A stretch of DNA of 64,000 nucleotides from Cordilura impudica. Taxonomy: Eukaryota > Arthropoda > Insecta > Diptera > Scathophagidae. Under the pieces are notes generated by a model. It was not told the origin of the DNA. It made no database searches and saw nothing but the letters and a program-made list of their open reading frames with translations. The position numbers were made by a program, and so were the translations under genes. The DNA lies in assembly GCA_963682025.1 (NCBI GenBank), contig OY821517.1, positions 94,547,946-94,611,945 of the forward strand. The letters are read 5' to 3'. Positions 34,213-46,639 of the stretch are shown here, in pieces (within the stretch, counting starts at the first letter, position 1; every line of letters starts with the position of its first letter).

Positions 34213-36247
34213 TTGCAAAATAAGCATAATGCCTGGATTAGTCTACGACTGAAAGTTGACGCAACAAGTACTGAAACCATGGCGTTAAACAATTTAAAAT
34301 TATTTGAACTGTTTAGAAGGTCAACCGCACCAAAGTTTTTCACGGAAGCTGCTTTAGAAGAACTTGATAGCTTCTACGGAAATATTGAGAGAAGCGAAAT
34401 TATAAAAAATAATTTTTATCTGATATATGCAAATATTAAGGCAAAATGGGTGAAATCTAATCGAACCATTCAGAACTTCAACTCCAAATACGAGGACTGG
34501 CTTAATGAAGACACCATCCTGGATATATTGGCAGTAGATAAACCCACCACATCAACCAGAGGAGCAAAAGGAAGGCCAAAAAAAGTATTGAGGAGTGTTC
34601 AATTTTCACAATAAAGAGGAAACTTGCCGATTCCACCAATGACTTGACCACGAAGCAATTATCGGACGCGCTGTCTATTAAATATACAAAGGATAGTGAA
34701 AGAGTTAGGTCGCAAATTACAAAATCTGTTGCTGGTGCAAGCCCACTGCGACTAAAAAGGATTAAGGAAAGCATTCCCACGCCCACCAACGCATACATTA
34801 AAAAGTATAGTTCCGAAGAAGCCTTGGCCTTGTTTATGGACTTACAACTTTCCAAAGAAAAATATGGGATACTACGGTCATCCTTGATGCGACACGGGGC
34901 TGACGTTTTACCAGGATAGAAGCATATTACGCAAGCCAAAATAAATTCACGACCACTGAATGCGGAGTTTACGGAAGTCTCTGTGAAAGCCAATCTGCAG
35001 GATCTCATGGGCCATACAGCAAAACGGTTGTTGGAGAGCTTCCTGAAAATGAGGTGAAAATTCTTCCTGAGAAACTGACATTGATCAGCAAATGGGGCTG
35101 CGTTTATAAGCAAAGGATATCTTCCGATGACGCTACAATATCGGACGGAAATATGTTTATGGCATCTGTTGTTCCTTTGCGGCTAAAATCTGATGTTTCC
35201 CTACATTGGAAAAATCCACGTCCATCATCAGTGCATTATTGCCGACCAATAATATTTCAGTTTGCAAGGGAATCGGCAGAACTCATAAGGACCACGGTGA
35301 AGGATATTGAAGAACAAATAAGCAAGATTAAGCCTACAAAGCTGCAAATTGGAGAAGGAAAATATATTGAATGCAATTACGAGTTCCACCTGACCATGGT
35401 TGATGGAAAAGTCGTAATCGAACTGACAGGAACAACCTCAACATTGTCATGCCCGATTTGCAAAAAGAGTCAGAAGAACTTTGGTAATTTAAACGATTCT
35501 ACAAACGAGGAGAATTACGAATATGGAATGTCACCATTGCACGCAAGGATAAGGTATATCGAGTTCTTGCTAAAACTGACGTATACCCTACCACAAGAGG
35601 AGGAAAACTTCGATGAAAATATATCAATAAAGGATAAGGAAAAGATCAGAAAGAAGCAAATACAGGATGTTTTTTTTAAACAAGTTGGACTGTCCCAAGC
35701 ACGGATACGGTAACTCAAACGATGGAAACACTTCTAGGAGATTTTTTGAAAATGATGAGGCAGTAACTAGAATCACTGGAATTGACAATCAAATCGTGAA
35801 AAGTTTGGGAACGATCTTGAATGTTTTAAACTGCAAAGAAAATGTCAATTCTACAAAATATGGAGAATATGCATCGAAAACTGCATCTATTTAACAGAAA
35901 TGTATCCACAGAAGAAGTTGACCCCGATCGTCCATAAAGTATTGGCGCATGGCAAAGATATAATTGAGTACTAGTCTTTGGCAATTGGAGAGCTTTCTGA
36001 AGAAGCACAGGAGTCTCTTAACAAATTTTATAAAAAATATAGATTGCAGAACACATTCAAAGCATCAAGGGTAAGGCAAAATGAGGACCTCTTCAACATG
36101 TTGACAGCATCTTCCGATCCACTTATTTCTTCCCTGCGGCATGTGAAGTCACGAATAGAGTTAGAAAATAATTATAGTTTAGAAATGATTAGTCGTTTAG
36201 ATATACTTTCTCTTACGAATTGTGATGAATATTTTACAGAAAATTGA
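34213..36247 (+). pseudogene. Divergent Transib-type transposase, decayed
   Basis: Five plus-strand pieces cover the whole protein in order. The likely start is the ATG at 34279 (MALNNLKLFELFRR). Blocks shared with the gene at 21962-24029 are SPLRLKRIKESIPTP, SSEEALALFMDLQLSKEKY, SKWGC then YKQ, YCRPIIFQF, LTMVDGKV, LSCPIC, SPLHARIRYIE, GNSNDGNTSRRFF, IVHKVLAHGKDII, GELSEEAQESLNK and NEDLFNMLTASSDPLISSLR. The second Asp, the glutamate, the C-x-x-C and the H-x4-H are present. The first catalytic Asp is lost in a small deletion (WGC joins YKQ directly). Several stops and frameshifts are present, including a TAG after DIIEY. Sequence identity to the other gene is low, so it is a separate Transib lineage. 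Confidence 0.9.
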
Positions 36248-38075
36248 AAAAATAAATTTCAAAAAGGAGTAATTTTTTTTAATTTGTTGGGTAATAATTT
36301 AAAACATAAAACCCTAAAGAAAAAAATAAAAACAATCTAAAAATGTAAAAGTAATTTTTTTTAGTTACCATAAAATTAATTTTCTACAAATTTTGATTTT
36401 GATAACCCATAAGTAGGCCCCTACAAAGCATAGCACCCTTTCCAAACGCTCATTTCATAGGCTGAACACTTATCTATCATATGCTGTGTAAACTGTTCAA
36501 TTATGTTATTCGGTTCAAAAGATATGATTTTTGCAACGAAAAAACACACATAATAGATATGAAAATAAAAATATGTGTTTGTTGGTCTGAGCGATGTTTG
36601 TTTACATATAAGTACGAGTTTTTTATTCAGTGTTTGTTTTTTTCTGAACTCTGGTGTTTTTTTCTGAACTCTGATCAGCGTTACTGATTTACGTTACGTT
36701 AAAAATAATGTTAGTATCTTTTGAGATGTTATAGCGCAAGACCGCCCTAAGTAGAAAAATTTCAAATAAAAAATAATCTTATCAATTATAACAGAAAAAT
36801 TTTTGCAATATTGAATATAATCACTAAGTAAGGCTTAATACTAAATACCATTCTGATTATGAATATTTACAGAGTTGTTACGATTTTTAGAAATATATTC
36901 GTTCTTCTTCTCTACCAAGCAATATTGAAAAAACATTTAATTTTTAATGAATATTTCACATTTCATACTAAAAATCCATATACACCTACCATATGAAGGG
37001 TTATCCGAAAGACCCAAATTTATAACATGAGCTATATAATTGCAGTAGATAGAGTTGCTGTCGTATATCGGTTGAAATTTGATTTGATGATAAAAAAAAA
37101 ATAAAACTAAAATAGTTAAAAACTTTTATTTCATCTATAACAATATGACTATTTCTTTTAGGACATTACAAAAATAAAAGTGGATTTAGCATTTAAAAAA
37201 TAGGTATTTAATTTTAGTTAAAGTCCGATTGAGTAGTATTCTATATCATTAATTTGCCGATTATACAGAAAATATAAACATGATATAAAGGTTAATGCTT
37301 ATGAGTACATAACAAAATATAACTATTTCTTAATTTGCACATAAAACAAGTGGCAGCCAAATCAACAGACACGTACATACATGAGAAGCAATGTGTGGCA
37401 ATTTAATTGACTACATGCAAATTGGCGGTTAAATCTGCTTTATAAAAATGACACAATAACATTTTGCATTACATATCTTTTTCGTGCGTTTTTCAAAAAA
37501 TGACAATCAATGCAGTGAGGCATTAATTTGTAAACTCATTTAAAATGTAATTTCTCTTATTAAATTTTATATTGTTGAACATCAACACGAACACTTGTAT
37601 GTTTGCATGGACATATTGCAATTTTATGACTGATTTTTTATTTCTTTCAGAACATTCTCGCATCAAAGTGTTGTGTCGGTATGATGGTGCTGTTGAATTG
37701 AAGTTAATTTAAATCAATAAAAAACTTGATTGCCAAATAATTAAATTTATCAAAGATTTATTTATGCACACTGAAAATATTTTAAATGTATATATTCTCG
37801 TTGAAACAGCGAGCTATTTATTACCTTTGTAGCGTTTTCAATTATTTTCACAAGCAACAAACAAATCGTTTAAATTCTACTAAAAACTTTATACCGACAT
37901 ATTGGCCGAGATTATATTAAAGATTTCGTTAAAGGTCTTCGGCACACTAAACCCGAATATGAACTAAGAATTTATCCACCATCTCATATCCACCACATCA
38001 CATAAAAAAGTAAATTCTGGACCTAAGGTCTAGAGTTTTATCAACTTTTGTGGCTCTGCGAAAATATTTTTTTAT
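36248..38075. other. AT-rich interval, nothing recognised
   Basis: Includes a short tandem duplication of TTTTTTTCTGAACTCTG near 36640-36675. No coding similarity. Confidence 0.55.
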
Positions 38076-38480
38076 TTTTATACCCTCCACACTAGTGCGG
38101 AGAGTATGTATGTTCCTTATCTAAACAACAATCGGCGTTGATATAGCGATGTCCCTCTGTCCGTCTGTTAAAAACACGACAACGCCCTGAATAGGTCATT
38201 TTAGCGATATTGATTCACTCACATCCTGAGCAGTTTGATGTTTGAAATCACTAAAATCCATTCAATAGGCCCTGAGATTTCAATGAAAATGTAAAAAACC
38301 ATCGAAAATATATAATTTTTCTATATTGTTCTTGCTATTGCTGATATTCTAAATTTTATAATTAGCATGTAATAGCTATTACTGTTATGGTCATTGTTTT
38401 CATAGCATTTGCTTAATGGGTTTGTATGTACGGTTATACTCCGCGCATCATATTACTTTGGGCTGGCATTATCACACCTT
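38076..38480 (+). mobile_element. GTCY-bearing dispersed family D, copy 2
   Basis: Same order of blocks as 14866-15315: TTTATACCCTCCACACTAGT, TATAGCGATGTCCCTCTGTC, CATTTTAGCGATATTGATTC, CTGAGATTTCAATGAAAAT and TGTATGTACGGTTATAC. The middle includes ACAACGCCCTGAATAGG, paralleling CACGCCCTCAATTGG in copy 1. Confidence 0.65.
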
Positions 38481-38689
38481 TTTTTGGTGTCATCTCGAAA
38501 TAAAAAAAAAAAACGCTAACATGGAAAAAATAAAAAAAAAATATTTTTTTAAACGTACCTGATTATTTATAATGAAAATAAAAATTAAATTTAAAATCAA
38601 CAACAATCGTATCCACCAACGCCTAAGAAGAAGGGAGACTGCTGATCTCATTGGATGAAAAATGGATTGATACAATTTTTTTTTATCAT

Positions 38690-38853
38690 TAGATTACATA
38701 TGTATCTATGTATATAGAATGAATGAAATTTTGTCTGGCACTGGCTGGATCTAATATTTAAGTTTTAGTTTTAAGATTTGAATAACTTATTGTTAGTTCA
38801 CAAACCTATGTGAAGATTCAATAAATAAAGATGAATTGCAAAAAAAAAAAAAT
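38690..38853 (+). other. Possible retrotransposed 3' end with poly(A)
   Basis: CAATAAATAAAGATGAATTG is followed within a few bases by a run of 12 A. A poly(A) signal this close to an A-tract suggests the 3' end of a retrocopy or non-LTR element on the plus strand. Nothing upstream is recognisable. Confidence 0.35.
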
Positions 38854-39942
38854 TATAAACTCTTGTTGAAGTGTATCGCTAAACGTATTTTGAAGATTTT
38901 CATTAGCTTAAAACTTATAATTTGACTTACAGTTGGATAATTTGCAAATTTCCCTAAAGCATAGAAGATTATTTGTTTTGTACAAAAAAACAAATGAAAT
39001 TCTTTGGCAACAAAATTTTATTCAAGTTTCAGAATAAAAGTAACAAAACCACAAAAAAGCGATACAATACCTTAAGGCATTGACTCGTGTATATTCTATG
39101 TGCACTGAGAAAAAAGTCCATTGAAGATATATAAAAAAATTATACAATACAGCTTTAATCCTTTAAAATGTTGTTTTTATATCAGCAATATTAATGACTA
39201 AAATTCAATTGTATGCTATTCAGATTATTGATATATTCTTTAAATCATTATTTTTATCCAGGATTAGAAAAATATATTAAAACCAGAACTGTGCAAAAAT
39301 CATAATATACAAAATAAAATACTTCCAGCCATTTGTCGATGATACGCCAGAAATATTGAAATTTTTTTGACCGGATGAAAAAATATAATATATTTCTATT
39401 AATATATTTCTTACCCAAATATGTACGCCAAAATTGAAACCATTACGCAAAATCCACACATTGCTGAATTCTTTTATTCAGTTTCAGACACATGAAAATT
39501 CATCAAAAAATGTGACGTGCCTAAGTCTTGTTGACCATTTGGCTGGTAAGGTACGTTGCTTTATAGACCCGATAAAGCATTCCAGAACTATTTGCCCAAA
39601 AGGTAGAGTTCAGCATGATATTACTATATCTTGTTTCAGTCTACATCAATTTTAGTCAGATTACTATCTTAGTTTGGGCTGATGTTTTTTTTTTACCAAA
39701 AATGCTTGATCTATAGTTTAGAATCCAACATATCGACACCAGAAATAAGGTCCGTGCCATGCTCATAACGAATCTTATATCACGATTTTGAAATTCTAAC
39801 ATAAAGATTAAAATGCTGTATTTGGGACGTGACGTTCATATTACAGTAAACTGCCCATTGGAAAAAAATCAAATATTTAATTTTGGAATTTATCAATAAA
39901 ATCTACATTAGACTAATACTGTATGTTACGTTTTCCATTATG
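38854..39942. other. AT-rich interval, nothing recognised
   Basis: No coding similarity or repeat structure seen. Confidence 0.55.
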
Positions 39943-40683
39943 AAACAAGTTAGAAAATTATAGTCGGTTTAGACCGACTCTACGATATCCTATACCATGG
40001 TTTAGAGACCCGGTCCAACCAATTAGATATAGAAAATAAGCATAAACCAAATTTGAGTGGCATTTTTATTAATTTTTTTGACTGGAGATGTGAAAAAGTT
40101 CATATGAGGTGCCATATTTATATGGTGAATAGGTCGAAAAATGAACCGATCCTGACCATATTTAGTAAAGTCACTTATATTTTGCAAAAATATATATGAA
40201 CCATATTTGAGAAAATTCTGTGCAATATTTTTGTTTAAGTGAATATCGGCAAGCAGCTATATATGGGGCCTATGACTTAGAATTATCCTAACTACTGATT
40301 AATGGATGTAATAAACACACACAAATCCAATTTGACTGAGATCTATATGATAAATTGGATCTTATGGCAATTTATTCGATTTCATAGGGGTCATTTGTAT
40401 GGGGACTAGGTCTGAACATGGTTCGAAATTCACCAATTTAAACAGCGTTCATCCTATGGCCGATAAAAGCTTATATACCTACCACACTTCATTAAAATGT
40501 ATTCATAGTTGCGACCTGTAATTTGAATAAAAGGTTGACGGACATCGTTAAATCGACACAGAAAGTGATTCTGAGACGATCGGTATAATAAAAGATGGGT
40601 CTAGGTCAAATATTTTTGGTAGTTACAAACAGCAGCACAAAGTCATTATACCCAAACCACATAGTTGTATAGGGTATTAAAAA
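39943..40683 (-). mobile_element. Helentron-like element, nearly full-length
   Basis: AACAAGTTAGAAAATTATAG, AGTCGGTTTAGACCGACT (one change from the palindrome), and CCACATAGTTGTATAGGG end. The microsatellite core has collapsed to GACGGACATCG. Confidence 0.9.
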
Positions 40684-40796
40684 ATAATTGAAGACTGAGT
40701 TCAATCCTTCCGCCAAACTGGTTGCTTGCATTTTTAAAACAGTGGGTATACCTTGCGCCGCAGGTGAAACATTAGTCCTGGAAAATTAGTCCTTCG

Positions 40797-41320
40797 TTAT
40801 TGTTGCTGTCTAGGGATGGCAACAATTTGGCTTCCAAGACTTAGTCATACTCAATGGAGTTTATTCGAGACAACTGGGAAATGCCAAATCAAACATGTTG
40901 TCGCTGCAAAACGCTCCCCAAACCATTAAGGAACTGCCACCGAAATTTTGTTTTAAGAAATATCGTGGTTCCTTCCGCAGGTCTATATGAAACTTCAGAT
41001 GCAATTTTTTCTCATCTGAAAAAAATCACCTAAAAAAGAAATTAATAACTTTAAAAAAAACGAAAACACAAAAATTATGAAACGTATCATTTGCAGGTTT
41101 GTTTGCAAATTTTTCCTTGCAAACTCAAGACGAGCTTTTTTTTGATGAAACAGTAGTTTCAGCATTGTCATCAGCCTTTGTCTTGTTATTGTTCCAACTC
41201 TTCTAGGACTTTACTTATCATAGATTTAGACACTTATAATTGGCACTCCTTAGCAATCTGCGAAAAGCTTTTCGTAGAACTGCTAGCTGCGTTAACAACA
41301 CTGCATTGGTCTCTCTCGAA
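40797..41320 (-). pseudogene. Tc3-like Tc1/mariner transposase remnant
   Basis: On the minus strand an N-terminal stretch (SSSTKSFSQIAKECQL, then VSKSMISKVLEELE) looks like the second helix-turn-helix of Tc3-type transposases. After a non-coding gap come FxSDEKKLHLK (first catalytic Asp, about 41010), LRKEPRYFLKQNFGGSSLMV (about 40960) and WGAFCSDNMFDLAFPSC (about 40890). The last recognisable part is SWKPNCCHP near 40810. Multiple frameshifts; the C-terminal catalytic D/E is missing. It lies between a Helentron-like copy and a Helitron. Confidence 0.75.
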
Positions 41321-41437
41321 TACCTTTTTTCCCCAGCAAATATTTATCGCAAATATTTTTTTTTACAGTCATCAGAAAATAGTACTCTTTCCCTTTAAAA
41401 CGTTTTTTTTTTTTTTTTTTGGGTGTTTTATTATATA

Positions 41438-42646
41438 CTAGATGTAACCCGGTGCGCTTCGCTACACCCTCCCCCTCCCCCTCCCCCTCCCCCCCCTTCC
41501 GAATTATTACGAAAAGGCTCATGCAAGTCCCAAGGCTCTCACTAACACAGTAATTCAGATATATCACATTTAATATTAAGTTTGTATAGGGGTACCATGC
41601 GCATTTGTCCAATCCCGCCCATTTTTTTGTCTGACTACTCACGTTAATAATAGATGACCTAAGATAAATTTTCAAAGCTCTCTCTATCATAGTACTTTAT
41701 ATATATGATATTAAAAATTTACTTTGAATGGGAGGTGCCACGCCCACTAAAAATATTAAAAAAAATACAGCCTGTAGCACTTCCGATATCCGCAGTAAGA
41801 ATCAGTGAAAATTTCAGGAAGATCAGATAAGTCGCTACGGAGATTACCTCCTACAAACAAACAAACACATTACCTTTTTAATTCTTTTTTTTTTGAATAT
41901 GTTTTTTGTTTTCGCGATTTTTGATTTTGACAATATATTTTCCGCGACAAATCATATTGATAACTAATGTACTTGTCAAAAGACTGTTGCTTTCGTAGTA
42001 CATCATATTTTTGATATAGGAGGTGCCACGCCCACTTATCCCATCCCGCCCAATTTTTATTGGACTACTCATATTAATATCTGAGGGACTCGTGCAAAAT
42101 GTCGAGCCTTTCCCAGTTATATGATATTAGATATCTACTTTGCATGGGCGGTGCTACGCCCACTGCTTCTATCACGCCCATTTTTTTGTTCGACTAATCA
42201 CACAAAGAACCTATGGGGTCACGCAAAGCTACAAAGCTCTCTCTTTTACAGTACTCCAAATATTTGACATTTAATAGTTACTTTGCATGGGGAGCTCCAC
42301 GCCCATTGGTGTGAACCCGCCAATTTTTTGTCTGACTACTCATACTAAGATCTGATGGTGTCGTGCAAAGTGCCAAAGCTTCCCTCTTTTAGTACACCAG
42401 TTATATGATATCATATATTTACTTTGTACGGGCGGTGCCACGCCCACTTGTGTGGGAGGTGCCACGCCCACTAAAAATATTAAAAAAGTTATAGCCTATA
42501 GCACTTCCCATATCCGCAGTAAGACTCTGTGAAAATTTCAGGAAGATCAGATGGCTAGTTACGGAGATTACCCCCTACAAACAAACAAACAAACAAACAA
42601 ACAAACAAACAAACACACATTACCTCTTTATTATATTAAGTATAGA
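41438..42646 (-). mobile_element. Composite non-autonomous Helitron, copy III
   Basis: The 3' end at 41438 is GTAGCGAAGCGCACCGGG then TTACATCTAG (reverse complement), flanked by A. The 5' TC end is at 42646, flanked by T. A CCCTCC-rich tract lies at 41465-41500. The short and long units join near 41880. The AAATCGC-type interior present in copies I and II is mostly deleted here. A (CAAA)n run at 42580-42614 lies next to the 5' end. Confidence 0.85.
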
Positions 42647-42716
42647 TATAGATTATTTTCTTACATACACACATATATAGATACTGAAACAAAATGTATA
42701 AATAGCTAAATATATA

Positions 42717-42816
42717 ACAAGTAAGAACATTATAGTCGGTCTAGACCGACCATGTGATACCCTATAGCATGGTTTAGAGACCCTATCTTTCGGTCCAACT
42801 AATTCGATATAGAAAA
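42717..42816 (-). mobile_element. Helentron-like fragment (3' end only)
   Basis: AACAAGTAAGAACATTATAG, GTCGGTCTAGACCGAC and CCCTATAGCATGG. It is cut by the next copy, which starts with AACTAAGAAAATTATAG. Confidence 0.85.
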
Positions 42817-42817
42817 C

Positions 42818-43598
42818 AACTAAGAAAATTATAGTCGGTCTAGACAGACTATATGATACCCTTTACCATGCGTTTAGAGACCCTATCTCTCAGGCCCAAC
42901 TAACTGGATATAGAAAATAAGTATAAACCAAATTTGAGTGGGATTTTTATTAATTTTTTTGGCTGCAGATATGAAAAAGTTCATATCGGATGCTATATCT
43001 ATATGGGGACTTGGCCCAAAAATGGACCGATCCTGACCATGTTTGGTAAAGTCTCTTGTATTTTGCAAAAATATATACGAACCAAATTTGAGGAAAATCT
43101 GTGCAATATTTTTGTTTTTTATAGATTTAAGTGAAGATCGGCAAGCAGCTCCATATGGGGCATATGACGAAGAATTGTCCTATAGGGATTATTTCTGGAC
43201 TACTGATTAATGGATGTAATAAACACATACAAATCCAATTTGACTGAGATCTATATGATAATTTGGATCTTATGGCAATTTATTCGATTTCATAGGGGCC
43301 ATTTGTATGGGGACTAGGTCTGAACATGGTTCTTAATTCACCAATTTCAACAGCGTTCATCCTATGGCCGATAAAAGCTTATATACCACACTTCATCAAA
43401 ATATATTCATAGTTGCGACCTGTAATTTGAATACAAGTTTGACGGACATCGCTAAATCAACTCAGAAAGTGATCGGTATAATAAAAGACGGGCGATCGGT
43501 ATAATAAAAGATGGGTCTAGGTCAAATATTTTTGGTAGTTACAAACAGCAGCACAAAGTCATTATACCCAAACCACATAGTAGTATAGGGTATAAAAG
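42818..43598 (-). mobile_element. Helentron-like element, full-length copy
   Basis: Complete from ACTAAGAAAATTATAGTCGG to CACATAGTAGTATAGGGTAT. GATCGGTATAATAAAAGA is locally duplicated (43470-43510), and the GTCC core is reduced to GACGGACATC. Confidence 0.9.
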
Positions 43599-45569
43599 TA
43601 GCCCAAAAAATCTCCTGTTGCAACAGATCATTTCTATAAATTTAGTACGCTGAAACATGATGGAATTTATGTATAAATATGGACTTGTTTTTCAAATATT
43701 TTTGGAAAATATTATTTGGTTTTGCAATTTTACTACGAATTGGTTGAAGTTTCCAGTTAAAGAGTTATATAAAATATCCTTGAAAATATCATTGAACATT
43801 AAAAACAACATTAATTCTTAAGTGAAAACTTAAATTTTTTTTATTATTTTGAAGTTAATTCCTCGAGAGCTAACTGTGCGATTTCAAAACTTTTATTGCT
43901 TAAAATATTTAAATTTTTTAATGATGTAATTTATAAGTAATTAGGGTTACAAATTTAATATTATCATCATAAATTAGTTCCACTCTGGACATTTAAGTGT
44001 GTCATAAAGCTGAAAAACATAAGATTTTTGTAATTATACATTACTATATATTTTTAGATTATATAATTAATCTAGTGTCACAAAAAAAATCTGAAATATT
44101 TACATATTAATCTTGGTCAAATTTGTTGATTTTCAGCCAATACATTTGGGATCTCACTGATACATATTTTACGTTATCGGCCTAGATTGAGTATAGTTTT
44201 TTAATATCTCTGACTTAATTTTTTTTCTAGAGTGTTAAGCCAAATTAACAAATAATCCCCAAACAATTTTTCGTTACAGTGTAGTGCAGTCAGTCTAAGC
44301 AACAATGTCATTATTATTGTTTTGCTAGATATGGATAATGATGCTCAAAGACATGATGATTATCATCATAAACAATGTTACCATATGCAATTGAGCATTC
44401 TAAAGCTATAAAAGACCAAAGTTGTAACCACATATATTACTAAGAATGTTGAGGCCAACATTTTGCAGGAAATTGTCTGGTTCTCTTTGTTTTTGCATTT
44501 TACTCTGCCTTGTTTCCAAAGAACAGGATTATTTCAAATTTAGTAGTTCATTTGTCACATCTTAAGATATAAATTTTATTAATGCTAATGTATGGTGGAG
44601 ATATTTTAAACCAATATAAAAAATAAAAAGCTCTAAAATAATAAAAATTAAATAAAACCATAATAATTATAAATCTAATCATGCTATACCAACAGTTGCA
44701 CACTTGAATTTTTAATGAATTTATATAAAGTGTAATTTAAATTCGGTTCAGAAGCATACCTATAACATGTACACATTTTGTTTTCCATTTGCCAGCACAA
44801 CCAGAATACAGGAACCGAGTAAAATAGTTTTTGGTCAGGTCAGTTTAAATATATGGACTATCAACAGTAGTATAAAAACAATAAAAGTAAAAAGCTCAAA
44901 GGACCTTTGCGAATATGGTACGGAAAACAAAAATAAAAAGCAAAATACAATGTGCCATAACAAAATAATATCATCTTGTAAAAAAAATTTTGTTTGCCTT
45001 ACGGTGGCCAACCATAAATCCTGCATTTATAAACATTAAAATATTTACTTGTAACATGAACAAACACATGAAAACATATAAACCTAATATGTGAAGTGCA
45101 TCACCTTGCCTTACAAACATACGTGCAATCATCAAAGACTTGATATTATTATTTCTCGGAAGAAATCCTTTCTAAAATGTTAGTAAAGCTATTTTATTAA
45201 ATGTATGATAGAAAATATAACGATGACAGACCACAGCAGTCATTGCAAATAAACATCAATATGATAAGTAGAGTTTTAGATTTCAATTAGGTTCCAAGAT
45301 ATCAAATAAATTTTCTCAGGCAAGCTTTGGTGTTATACATATATCTGTACGCAAATAAAATGGATTCATTGTGACAACCGAATATGTTACCAAATTAATT
45401 GTACTACTCCCTTAAGAAGTATGAGGTAACTGATTTAGTTCATATAATAGAATTTAGATATTATTTTATTGGTTATAACAACCAAATATCGGTGAAGTGA
45501 ATAAGCAAATCAATAAAATGACAAATTTAGTTTATTATTAATTTCTTTTTTAATAAGAAACTAAAAAGA
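43599..45569. other. AT-rich interval, nothing firm
   Basis: A 90-codon plus-strand frame at 44767-45039 ends in a Cys/His-containing tail but matches no family I know. It is not supported as a gene. Confidence 0.5.
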
Positions 45570-46613
45570 AACAAGTAAGATTGTTGATATCGGCTGAGAC
45601 GAATATCTGAATCTCAATACTACAACCAATTTTGGGTACGGCTACTACATTAAATCTATTGCCCATACATTTTTTAATGTGTTTTTATGATACTTTAAAA
45701 TAATGGTTCTTTAAAAAAGGCAGTTTTTTCAAAAAGTTAATTTTTTTAGGAAATGCATTTTTTGGTAAAGGTACCTTTCGAAATAAGGACTTTTTAAGAG
45801 AAAGAGTATGTTATTTTAAAGGGTGCTTTAAAAAGGAGTTGATTTTAAAAAAGTAATTTTTTAAAAAGGGGTATTGTTTCAAAAAAAGGTACTTTAAAAA
45901 GAAGTATTTTTTAAAGGGTCCTCTTTTATTTTTCCAAAAAAGGGTACTTATTTAATTTTAAAAAAAACTTTTTTAAAACCGGGCACTTGTTTTTCAAAAT
46001 AGCTCCTTGTTAAAAAGAGGGTCCTTTTTCAAAATTGCTACCTTTTCAAAAATAATTACTTTTGCAAAAAGATACTTTTTTTAAAAACGGCACTTTTTTC
46101 AAAAAATGTATTATCTACAAAAAATGGTGATATAAAAAGGTTAATTTTTTAAAATAAAAATTAAATTTAAAAAAGTGGTGCTTTTCCAAAAAAAGGATTC
46201 TTTAAAAAAAATACTTTTTCAAAAAAGGATAATCTTTTTAAAAAGTAGTTTTTTTAAAGCGTTCTTTTAAATTAGGCATAAAGGATACTTTTTCAAAATT
46301 GTTATTTTTAACTAAAGTGTCATTTCTAAAAAAAAGGTACTTCTTAAACAAGGTACTGTTTTGAAAAGGTTAGTTTTTTAAAAAACGGGCTACTTTTTAA
46401 AAAAAAGGGCTACTTTTTTAAAAGCGGTAATTTGTTTAATTTGTAAATTTGTTTAAAAATGTATTTTTTAAATTATAATCTTTTAAAGGAGGGTACATTT
46501 GAAAAAAAGGGTTATTTTTATAATAATCAAGAATACGTGTGATTTTGGGGCCTCCGGAATTTATTTCGATGTATTACAGACGAAATGATAGTGGTGTGGA
46601 AGGTATAAAAAGG
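45570..46613 (-). mobile_element. Helentron-like element with degenerate repeat core (family E)
   Basis: Begins AAACAAGTAAGATTGTTGAT..TCGGCTGAGACGAAT, parallel to the ACAAGTAAGA 3' end of the main family, and ends GTGTGGAAGGTATAAAAA. The core (about 45690-46515) is dozens of diverged 20-30-bp units of the form GGTACTTTTTTAAAAAA. Ends plus repeat core fit the same class of element, but the body shares no sequence with the main family. Confidence 0.55.
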
Positions 46614-46639
46614 CAACAATACTTACATGATACAAACTA

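Noticed and set aside
44767..45039. 90-codon plus-strand frame with Cys/His residues
   Set aside because: No recognisable family or partner exon; the antisense strand is open for nearly as long.
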